A stretch of DNA of 6,410 nucleotides from Geobacter sp. (GTDB taxonomy: Bacteria; Desulfobacterota; Desulfuromonadia; Geobacterales; DSM-12255), in the NCBI GenBank assembly GCA_012026855.1, contig VEOV01000337.1, positions 1-6,410 of the forward strand, written 5' to 3'. The notes below the pieces were generated by a model. The model searched no databases and was not told the origin of the DNA. It saw only the letters and a program-made list of their open reading frames with translations. A program made the position numbers and the translations under genes. Below, piece by piece: positions 1 to 5,478 of the stretch; position 1 is the first letter of the stretch, and each line of letters opens with the position of its first letter.

Positions 1-1179
1 ATCCCTGACAGCACCGGTTGCCAGGGTGTACTGGCGATATGCCTGTCCGCCGGCCGAAATCCGCTTGTCAATGAGGTACTGTCCTTCTGCACCGAATTTG
101 CGCGTGCCGGATTCGCTCCCCTTCTGCTGTCCCAGGCCGAAACTCTGGTCCTGCTCGCGATAGTAGGCCTTGCCGCTCAGCTTCTGGTCGATATGGGTGA
201 CTTCGGCAAGCCAGGCATTGCCGCTGTTCCTGGTGGTGCCGAGATCATTGGTGGTGGTGGCGAATTCAGCCCTGGCCTTTGTGCCGGAACCCAGATCAAC
301 ATTGGCGTCCACTCCATAGAGGTTACTCTCGCCATTGACATGCCCTTCGTGGACGTAGCTGGCGCCGGTCTTGAGTTTGCCGTCAAGCAGGGTGGCGGCG
401 GCATGGCCACCGTACGTAACCGCATTCATGCCGGGATTGAGAACTTCATACTCAACAACTATGTAGACCGGGTTAAGCAGTTCGTCTCTGCTCGGCACCG
501 GGCTCTTGAAGAAAATCTTGCCCGATTCGTAGTCAATGGAGTAGTCCACAAAGCGCGACAGCTGTTTGCTGGTGGTGACCACTTCACTGTGGAACCGGTC
601 TCTTGACTCGATGGTAATCTTCTCAGTGTTGAAGACAATCCCTTTCTTTGACAGGGAGTACAGTCCGGAAGTGCCGTCGCCGCGCAGCTCGTCCCTGACA
701 AAGGCCTGGGCGGTTTCTGAGCCGAAGACTGTCGCCTCAACGTTCTTGGAGCGGTATTCGCTCTTGAAGCCGTTCAATCTGCGGCTGTAGCGGGAGAGCT
801 CAGTTACCGTCAGGCCGGTATCGTAGTCCCCAAACATGGCATAGAACTGGTCCCGTTCAATCTTCAGGTAGATTTTCCCCTGGCTGGCGGCATCATAGCC
901 CTGGGAAGCGCCATCGCCGTAGAGGGTGTAGTAGCTGTTTGGGTCAATGGTCTGGAAGAGAGAATTGCCGTTCATGCCGGTTTTCTGCTTGGCACTGTCA
1001 TAGGCCATGGTCAGGAGCCATTCACCCTTGATGGTCCCCTTGGCGTAGAATGCCAGCCGCTCCTTGTCGTAGAAGTGCTCGACCGTGCCGGATGCTTTCA
1101 GGTTTTCCATATGGCCGGAGACGGTGTTGTAACCGGCAGTCCCTTCGGCAATACCGACCAGTATCCAGTTGTCGCGCAT
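1..1179 (-). other. Beta-strand-rich, probable outer-membrane barrel region (residues 1430-1822, incomplete)
   Basis: From about residue 1430 the sequence alternates short amphipathic strands with polar turns: L-A-F-Y-A-K-G-T, W-L-L-T-M-A-Y-D, F-Y-A-M-F-G-D-Y-D, A-W-L-A-E-V-T-H, Y-L-I-D-K-R-I-S-A-G-G-Q-A-Y. Aromatic residues sit near strand ends, as in porin-like barrels. A distinctive block at 1593-1672 (R-D-E-L-R-G-D-G-T-S-G-L-Y then S-P-V-P-S-R-D-E and Y-I-V-V-E-Y-E-V) is one I recall from other large surface proteins of this type. It could be a plug or an extracellular insertion. The end of the region lies outside the window. Confidence 0.6.
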
Positions 1180-4100
1180 CTTCGGTTTGACATAGGTGTC
1201 AGCTTCAACTGACAGATTCTGGCCGTAGCCGAGGGTAAAGCGGTAGAGTCCGCTGGAGGAAACAGGCAGAAAATAGCCATTGCCGTCAGCATCAACTTTC
1301 AGACTGGCAGTTGAGCCGGTCCGGCCTGTTTCGATTGTGCTAGCAGTCCGCAGATCTCCGGATTTAATGCTGAGTTCCGCTGCAGCCCTGATAATGTTAC
1401 CCTGCCGGTCAAACAGCTGGAGCTGGATTTTTACCGGGGTCTTGCCATCGGCAATATTGCCTTCAGTGGATACTATCTTGATAGCGGCTATTTCACCGGA
1501 CCGTTTGATCTTTGCTACCGATGTGTAGCGGTTGTTGCCGAAAGTATCCTTCCCTTGCAGGGTTATAACGTGATCGCCCGGATCTCCAAGGTCCAGGCCG
1601 ATATAGCTGTAAAGAGTCTTGCCGCTTTTGTTGTCCTTCATGGTGAAGCCGATTCTCTCATCGGAAATCTCTTTGCCATCAACCGCAAGCACTGGTTTGA
1701 GCTGGGAGTCAAGGATGAGTCTAACGGCATTTATCCTGTTAACTACTGTGCTGCCGTCGGCTGGAGAGTGTATGCCCTGTTCCCCGGTAACAGATTCATC
1801 TGCTTCTTTGAAAGCTACTCTGCCCGGCAGAGACTCTATGCTGCCGGACCTGCCAACTTTCTCGCTGAACTCTTCATGGTTCTTCTTGATTGCCTGTTCT
1901 GCTGCGCTGGCAGTCTCAACTGCAGTCAGAGCTTCCGCAGGTTCCTTGACAGCCTCGATCATTGCCAGCAGGGCTGGGTTGTCAACGAGTTCACACTCGG
2001 CACTCAGGGTAGTTATCAGAGCGCCAGCGGCGCTGAAGACCTGAACAGTAACGCCAGCCGGCATTTTGTCGGTTCTCTCGCCATCCAGAACTGCCTGGAA
2101 GCCGAGGAGCAGGCTCTTCTTCCCGGCTGGAACCGGCAGTTCGTAACTTACTGTAGAGCCTTTTGCCTCCGGCTCGGCAGTAGCGGCTCCGTTAAAGCTG
2201 GAGCTGCCGCTCATGTAGAGCAGATTTTCAGGTAGCTTGACGCTGATTCTGAGTTTGCCCTGTTTGGCGGCAAGATTATTGATTCTGACCCGGTAATGAA
2301 CCACTTCATCCCGCATTACAGATATCATCCTGGCGTTTTCGCCTGTTCCTGCGAATTCCACAGCTGGACTTGCCGCTACAACGGCTGCCTGGGCAGATTT
2401 GGCCCCGGTTTTTGCGCTCATGGCTGCACCGGTTTCTGGCTTAGCCGCGGCACTGGTGACAGCATCGGAAGCGGACTGGGCGGTTTCACTGCTGATGGCT
2501 GGCTGGAGAGGCTTGAGCGGCTCAACAGCGTCAGGTTTGGCTTCCTGGATGATCCCGATGGTCTCCATCTTTTTGACGCCACTGCGCTCTTTGATGATTG
2601 TCAGCGTGGAGGTCACGATTCGCTCCACGGCAGTAATCTTCACTTCTACCCGTCTGTTCAGGGCTTTGCCTGCAACCGTTCTGTTGGATGCAATCGGCTC
2701 TTTCTCCCCTTTGCCTTCAAGCTGGAGAGCTTCCGGCGGCAGTTGCAGGGCTGCAGCAAGGTAATTGCCGACACTCCTGGCTCTTGCCAGGGAGAGGGCT
2801 GCGTTATCGGCATGAACGCCGCGGCTGCGCGGGGCAATGTGCACATTATCGGTATGACCGGCAACCTCAATCTTCTGCACAACTTTGCCGCTCAGCCTGG
2901 CCACCAGCCCGTCAAGTTCACTCCGGTCAGCCTCACTCAGCTCGTCGCCGAAGGTGGGGAAGTGGGGTCGGAAGACGAAGAGCGGCAGCGGGATGATCTT
3001 TTCTCCTTTGGCCAGAGAGAGGGTGTTGACAAGCTCGGGAGTCATGACCCCTTTGGCAGCATTGGTATCAAACCTGAGGATTGCAGAGGTTTCAAATTCA
3101 CCGGCCTGACGGCTCTTGTCTATTCTTGCTGTGAAATGCAGCTCACGCCGCCAGAGTTCGTTGGCATCCTCAATCGGGAAGATGAGCAGTGCTCCGCTTG
3201 CCTGCGGGTCTGCCAGCGGCTGATCGTTAAAACTGCTGCTGCCGGGCTGGTAGATGGCCCCTTCCGGCAGGGTGACCGTCAATTTCAGGTCTTTCAGCGG
3301 CACGGTATGGGCATGGAGGGGGATGCGATAGTCAATGAAATCGCCTCTCTGGCTGCTGAGCAGTTCAAGGGTGATTTCCCCCTTGTATGTCGCCGGCTGC
3401 AGCGGAGCGGCTTTCTTTGCCACCGCAGCAGAGACAGCTGCTGGTGGAACCGGCGCAGGCGGGACAGGGGGTGCCGGTGTCGTTACTTCCATGCCGGTCG
3501 CAGCCATCTTTTCTGTTGAAGAAGTGGCAGCCGGAGGCGCGATCCTGCCGAGGTAGAAATCGGTGCGCCACATGGTGCCGCCTTGCAGATCGACAAACTG
3601 CGAATATGCCCTGCCGGCAAAGCGGCTGTTCTCTTCGCACTGCTGGATGGCGTAGCCGGCCGGGATGGTGTCAATATCAAGCTGGACCACATGGGATCCG
3701 GGGCGAACCCCTTCAAAGTGGAACATGCCGAATTTGTCGGAGAAGACGAAAGTGCCGTCTTCAAGATAGATGCCGATTCCTTCCATCCCCTTTTTCATTT
3801 CGTCCGGGTTGTCGCTGCAACTGCCGACAAAAACCCGTCCCATGATCAGGGTACGGTTCTGCATGAAAGGCTCCTGGACGGTAACGGTTGCCGTGGCATC
3901 TTTTATGGCAACGGCAGGTGTTGTGGCCGCCGAAGCGGTATTGACTGCAGCCCCGGGTTTTGCTCCGGCGCCGACTGAAGTCACGTAACGCAGGGTGAGG
4001 ACAGTTGCCGGCGGGATGGTGCCGATATTGAAAGTCAGAGTGCTGCCGTCAGCTGAAATCTGCGGGTCTGCGACCGGGGCGCCGTTGATTCTGGCAGAGC

Positions 4101-5466
4101 CTTTTTTGTATCTGAAGCCTGTCGGCAGTCTGTCAGTGATAACAGTTGCGAAGAGAGTGCCGACCGGGTCGTTGTTTTCGATGTGAATGTCGTAGCTGAG
4201 AAATTCTCCTGTAGAAACAAGGCTTTTGCCGGCATTCTTGCTCAGCCAGAGAGAGCCGATTTTTGGATCAAGGGGGAGGTCGACCCTGATAGCGGGGCCA
4301 ACCGGCACGGTGAACACTTCACCGCGGGAACCAGGTTCGAGGATGGTAAAGGGCGCTCCGGGGATAGATTGTATCTGTGCAGTTGTCCGGGTCGATGGTG
4401 CGATGTACCTGTCTGTCGGTGTTACCTTGAGGATGTAGTTGCCGGCTGCAACATAGGGGAACCGGTAGCCACCCTGGGCGAAGGAGTATACTTTCCCTTC
4501 GGCATCGGTGGCAGTGCCGCCCGAGATGACTTTGCTCGGGAAGGTGTTGCCGCTGGCGCCGTTATCGCCGAGCACGACCGCCGGCAGTCCGGTGGCGGCA
4601 TCCAGCAGTTCAATTGTGGCGCCATCGATTGGTGCGCCGGTGATGGTGTCGAAGACAATACCGTATGGGTCTACCAGGGCGGCGTCGGTCGAACTGTCAC
4701 TGCCGTCGGCTATGTCAATGTACTGAGCCTTCAGCTGGCTGGATTCGACAACTGCCAGTGTGCCGTTGTTCTGAGGCGAAGTAGCGCTTAGCGTCTGGAA
4801 GTAGCCGGTGAATACACCGGTGTCCGGGCCGGATTCCGTCAGCCGGAGTGTCAGGGTGTCGCCGGTTGCCGGGTCTGATACGGTTACTGTCAGGGTTTCA
4901 GTCAAGGTGCTGTCAATGTTCTGGTCGTTATCGGTAACCCTGATAAATACCGGTGCTCCGGCATGGAAAACCTTGGACGTTTGCAGCGGCACTGGAACTG
5001 AGATGTCAATCGGGTTTTTGGAGCCAAACTCCCGTGGTGCAGGCAGATTTGTGAATTGCCCTGTAGAGCCTTTCTGGTAGGAGGTATTGGGAACAGTGGT
5101 CATCACTGCCCCAGTGACGCCAGGGGAATACTTCATGAACTCGATCGTTGATTTGGTACGGCTCTGGATGGTCAGCGTGACAGTAGCAGTAGCTGCGACC
5201 GGGGAGAACTCGGAGCTTGAAAGCTGAGCCCAGTTAACAAATTTGTCGCCATTGCTGGCTGCAATGGCCTGGAACGGCACAAGGCAGATGATGAAGAGTG
5301 CCGTCCAGAGCCAGCCCATTGGCTTCTTGCTGATTGCAGTTGCCGGACGAACCTCTGCAGCACGGCAGGGCGCAGAAGCGCCGTTGCCACCCGTCAGACG
5401 GGGGAGAGCACCGGCCAGTTGGCCAATGATCCTGCTGCAGAGACTATGTGTCCGGTTTAGACGCAC
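1..5466 (-). CDS. Large modular outer-membrane protein with DUF11, SdrD-B-like and OmpA domains and a C-terminal barrel-like region (3' end missing)
   Basis: I translated the whole minus-strand frame: 1822 codons with no stop, running off the left edge. The start is GTG at 5466. It has AAAGGA six bases upstream and lies just after an in-frame TAA, and the hydrophobic signal segment follows at residues 51-63. ATG at residue 50 is a poorer start: it lacks a clear ribosome binding site and would remove the basic pair K47-K48. Domain order: signal 1-70; Asp-rich beta module 167-223; Cna-B-like 264-355; DUF11 403-531; SdrD-B-like 538-640; Pro/Ala linker 641-692; DUF11-like 694-782; OmpA-like 823-944; Ala-rich linker 978-1040; DUF11-like 1043-1161; helix 1163-1205; Ig-like 1232-1428; beta-strand-rich 1430-1822. 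Known for the families: OmpA-like domains bind peptidoglycan, and DUF11 and SdrD-B domains are surface stalk modules. Inferred: an outer-membrane-anchored structural or adhesive protein. The substrate is unknown, and the missing C-terminus probably completes the barrel. Confidence 0.92.
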   Translation of the reverse strand, partial: MRLNRTHSLCSRIIGQLAGALPRLTGGNGASAPCRAAEVRPATAISKKPMGWLWTALFIICLVPFQAIAASNGDKFVNWAQLSSSEFSPVAATATVTLTIQSRTKSTIEFMKYSPGVTGAVMTTVPNTSYQKGSTGQFTNLPAPREFGSKNPIDISVPVPLQTSKVFHAGAPVFIRVTDNDQNIDSTLTETLTVTVSDPATGDTLTLRLTESGPDTGVFTGYFQTLSATSPQNNGTLAVVESSQLKAQYIDIADGSDSSTDAALVDPYGIVFDTITGAPIDGATIELLDAATGLPAVVLGDNGASGNTFPSKVISGGTATDAEGKVYSFAQGGYRFPYVAAGNYILKVTPTDRYIAPSTRTTAQIQSIPGAPFTILEPGSRGEVFTVPVGPAIRVDLPLDPKIGSLWLSKNAGKSLVSTGEFLSYDIHIENNDPVGTLFATVITDRLPTGFRYKKGSARINGAPVADPQISADGSTLTFNIGTIPPATVLTLRYVTSVGAGAKPGAAVNTASAATTPAVAIKDATATVTVQEPFMQNRTLIMGRVFVGSCSDNPDEMKKGMEGIGIYLEDGTFVFSDKFGMFHFEGVRPGSHVVQLDIDTIPAGYAIQQCEENSRFAGRAYSQFVDLQGGTMWRTDFYLGRIAPPAATSSTEKMAATGMEVTTPAPPVPPAPVPPAAVSAAVAKKAAPLQPATYKGEITLELLSSQRGDFIDYRIPLHAHTVPLKDLKLTVTLPEGAIYQPGSSSFNDQPLADPQASGALLIFPIEDANELWRRELHFTARIDKSRQAGEFETSAILRFDTNAAKGVMTPELVNTLSLAKGEKIIPLPLFVFRPHFPTFGDELSEADRSELDGLVARLSGKVVQKIEVAGHTDNVHIAPRSRGVHADNAALSLARARSVGNYLAAALQLPPEALQLEGKGEKEPIASNRTVAGKALNRRVEVKITAVERIVTSTLTIIKERSGVKKMETIGIIQEAKPDAVEPLKPLQPAISSETAQSASDAVTSAAAKPETGAAMSAKTGAKSAQAAVVAASPAVEFAGTGENARMISVMRDEVVHYRVRINNLAAKQGKLRISVKLPENLLYMSGSSSFNGAATAEPEAKGSTVSYELPVPAGKKSLLLGFQAVLDGERTDKMPAGVTVQVFSAAGALITTLSAECELVDNPALLAMIEAVKEPAEALTAVETASAAEQAIKKNHEEFSEKVGRSGSIESLPGRVAFKEADESVTGEQGIHSPADGSTVVNRINAVRLILDSQLKPVLAVDGKEISDERIGFTMKDNKSGKTLYSYIGLDLGDPGDHVITLQGKDTFGNNRYTSVAKIKRSGEIAAIKIVSTEGNIADGKTPVKIQLQLFDRQGNIIRAAAELSIKSGDLRTASTIETGRTGSTASLKVDADGNGYFLPVSSSGLYRFTLGYGQNLSVEADTYVKPKMRDNWILVGIAEGTAGYNTVSGHMENLKASGTVEHFYDKERLAFYAKGTIKGEWLLTMAYDSAKQKTGMNGNSLFQTIDPNSYYTLYGDGASQGYDAASQGKIYLKIERDQFYAMFGDYDTGLTVTELSRYSRRLNGFKSEYRSKNVEATVFGSETAQAFVRDELRGDGTSGLYSLSKKGIVFNTEKITIESRDRFHSEVVTTSKQLSRFVDYSIDYESGKIFFKSPVPSRDELLNPVYIVVEYEVLNPGMNAVTYGGHAAATLLDGKLKTGASYVHEGHVNGESNLYGVDANVDLGSGTKARAEFATTTNDLGTTRNSGNAWLAEVTHIDQKLSGKAYYREQDQSFGLGQQKGSESGTRKFGAEGQYLIDKRISAGGQAYRQYTLATGAVRD
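1183..1773 (-). other. Ig-like modules before the barrel (residues 1232-1428)
   Basis: The first module (1232-1322) starts S-P-A-D-G-S-T-V and ends D-T-F-G-N-N-R-Y, a bacterial Ig-like pattern. The second (about 1325-1428) has A-D-G-K-T-P-V-K-I-Q-L-Q-L-F-D-R-Q-G-N and a closing D-G-N-G-Y-F, which resembles the invasin/intimin-type bacterial Ig domain 1. Family assignments rest on motif recognition only. Confidence 0.5.
1852..1980 (-). other. Predicted helical stretch (residues 1163-1205)
   Basis: Residues 1165-1202 are rich in Ala, Glu, Leu and Lys with hydrophobic residues spaced three to four apart and few beta formers, unlike the rest of the protein. It reads as one or two amphipathic helices between the third DUF11-like module and the Ig-like modules. 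The role is unknown; a spacer or oligomerisation element is possible. Confidence 0.4.
1984..2340 (-). other. Third DUF11-like module (residues 1043-1161)
   Basis: D-E-V-V-H-Y-R-V-R-I-N-N, then R-I-S-V-K-L-P-E-N-L-L-Y-M-S-G-S-S-S-F-N-G and a T-A-E-P-E-A-K-G turn parallel the second module strand for strand. It contains C1158, the only unpaired cysteine of the mature part seen here. Confidence 0.55.
2347..2535 (-). other. Ala/Ser/Lys-rich linker (residues 978-1040)
   Basis: A low-complexity run rich in Ala, Ser, Thr and Lys between the OmpA domain and the third DUF11-like module. It includes P-L-K-P-L-Q-P-A (983-990), which echoes A-P-L-Q-P-A-T at the end of the earlier linker. It probably acts as a flexible spacer. 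Confidence 0.6.
2635..3000 (-). other. OmpA-like peptidoglycan-binding domain (residues 823-944)
   Basis: The domain opens with a phenylalanine-rich strand (P-L-F-V-F-R-P-H-F at 828-836), then an L-S-E-A-D-R-S-E-L helix, V-A-G-H-T-D-N at 868-874, A-L-S-L-A-R-A-R-S-V-G-N-Y-L at 890-903, G-K-G-E-K-E-P-I near 919-925 and N-R-R-V-E-V at 937-942. Asp873 and Arg895 match the two residues that hold diaminopimelate in E. coli OmpA (D271 and R286), so peptidoglycan binding should be intact. The loop between T-D and the L-S helix is longer than in OmpA and carries P-R-S-R. This domain acts in the periplasm. Confidence 0.88.
3121..3387 (-). other. Second DUF11-like module (residues 694-782)
   Basis: G-D-F-I-D-Y-R-I, then L-T-V-T-L-P-E-G-A-I-Y-Q-P-G-S-S-S-F-N, then L-A-D-P-Q-A-S-G, aligns by eye with the DUF11 domain at 403-531 and more closely with residues 1043-1161. 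It lies directly before the OmpA-like domain, and is more divergent than the first copy. Confidence 0.55.
3391..3546 (-). other. Pro/Ala-rich linker (residues 641-692)
   Basis: A low-complexity segment of Ala, Pro, Thr and Val with a short P-x-P-P repeat core at residues 664-676, ending in basic K684-K685. It separates the N-terminal stalk modules from the OmpA-containing half. Such Pro/Ala tracts are usually extended and may span or approach the cell wall. Confidence 0.65.
3547..3855 (-). other. SdrD-B-like domain with two cysteines (residues 538-640)
   Basis: G-R-V-F-V at residue 543 is followed by a Cys-containing acidic loop (C550), then G-I-G-I-Y-L-E-D-G-T, S-D-K-F-G-M-F-H-F-E-G-V-R-P-G and C610, and F-V-D-L-Q-G-G-T-M-W near 624-633. 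The central E-D-G-T, F-G, H-F-x-G-x-x-P-G pattern is that of SdrD-B/Cna-B repeats. The two cysteines sit in the same domain and could form a disulfide in the periplasm or outside the cell. Confidence 0.65.
3874..4260 (-). other. DUF11 domain of the large protein (residues 403-531)
   Basis: Hallmarks of the conserved-repeat (DUF11, TIGR01451-like) family are present: L-S-K-N at the start, G-E-F-L-S-Y-D-I-H-I-E-N-N strands, T-D-R-L-P-T-G-F-R-Y followed by K-K-G-S-A-R-I-N-G, then T-L-T-F-N-I-G-T-I-P and a final T-A-T-V-T-V. It is an Ig-like beta sandwich common in bacterial and archaeal surface proteins. It is the best preserved of three related modules in this protein. Confidence 0.75.
4402..4677 (-). 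other. Cna-B / carboxypeptidase-regulatory-like beta domain (residues 264-355)
   Basis: The start D-P-Y-G-I-V-F-D-T, followed by G-A-P-I-D-G-A-T-I-E-L-L-D and later G-G-Y-R-F-P-Y-V-A-A-G-N-Y, is the usual pattern of a transthyretin-like beta sandwich found in surface stalk proteins. A Gly/Ser/Thr-rich loop near residues 300-320 separates the two halves. Its likely role is structural spacing; no catalytic residues are visible. Confidence 0.55.
4798..4968 (-). other. Asp-rich beta module (residues 167-223)
   Basis: The segment reads as beta strands around an acidic loop at residues 179-185 (D-N-D-Q-N-I-D), continues with T-L-T-V-T-V-S-D, and closes with E-S-G-P-D-T-G-V-F-T-G-Y. I recall similar acidic-loop, TGVFTG-type modules in large surface proteins of the Geobacter group. 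The D-x-D-x-N-type loop could bind calcium; that is inference. I cannot give a firm family name. Confidence 0.5.
5257..5466 (-). other. Extended signal peptide (residues 1-70) of the large protein
   Basis: Residues 1-48 form a long basic, Gly/Ala-rich n-region with arginines at 2, 5, 12, 23, 35 and 40 and K47-K48. A hydrophobic core follows at residues 51-63 (G-W-L-W-T-A-L-F-I-I-C-L-V), then P-F-Q-A-I-A-A with likely cleavage after A69 or A70. The core is an ordinary Sec signal; the n-region is several times longer than usual. Cys61 is preceded by I-I and not by a small residue, so this is not a lipobox. Confidence 0.7.
5364..5388. other. Hairpin within the n-region codons of the large gene
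   Basis: GGCGC (5369-5373) and GCGCC (5378-5382) form a five-base stem around an AGAA loop on the plus strand (TTCT in the mRNA). It can be extended by GGCA (5364-5367) pairing with TGCC (5385-5388) across a small internal loop. It lies about 80-100 bases inside the coding region. There is no T-run, so it is not a normal terminator. Any effect on translation is speculative. Confidence 0.35.
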
Positions 5467-5472
5467 TTACAA

Positions 5473-5478
5473 TCCTTT
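5473..5478 (-). promoter_or_regulatory. Ribosome binding site of the large downstream gene
   Basis: On the minus strand AAAGGA lies six bases before the GTG at 5466 and overlaps the stop codon (5477-5479) of the upstream gene. Strength and spacing both favour GTG 5466 as the start. The near-contact of the two genes suggests translation of the second is coupled to that of the first. No promoter-like gap exists between them. Confidence 0.75.

Noticed and set aside
2296..3519. A 407-codon open frame on the plus strand, plus other long plus-strand frames (for example 1555-2235 and 4183-4791).
   Set aside because: They lie opposite the large minus-strand gene, and the 407-codon frame is in register with its codons. 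In that register plus-strand stops correspond to TTA, CTA and TCA codons; I saw no TTA and only few CTA in the 1822 codons, which explains the open antisense frames. The translations have no recognisable domains.
5284..5295. Lipoprotein signal at Cys61.
   Set aside because: The residues before the cysteine are F-I-I, not a lipobox with a small residue at -1; A-I-A-A at 67-70 is a better signal peptidase I site.
5364..5388. Rho-independent terminator between the two genes.
   Set aside because: The hairpin is inside the coding region of the second gene and has no following T-run on either strand.
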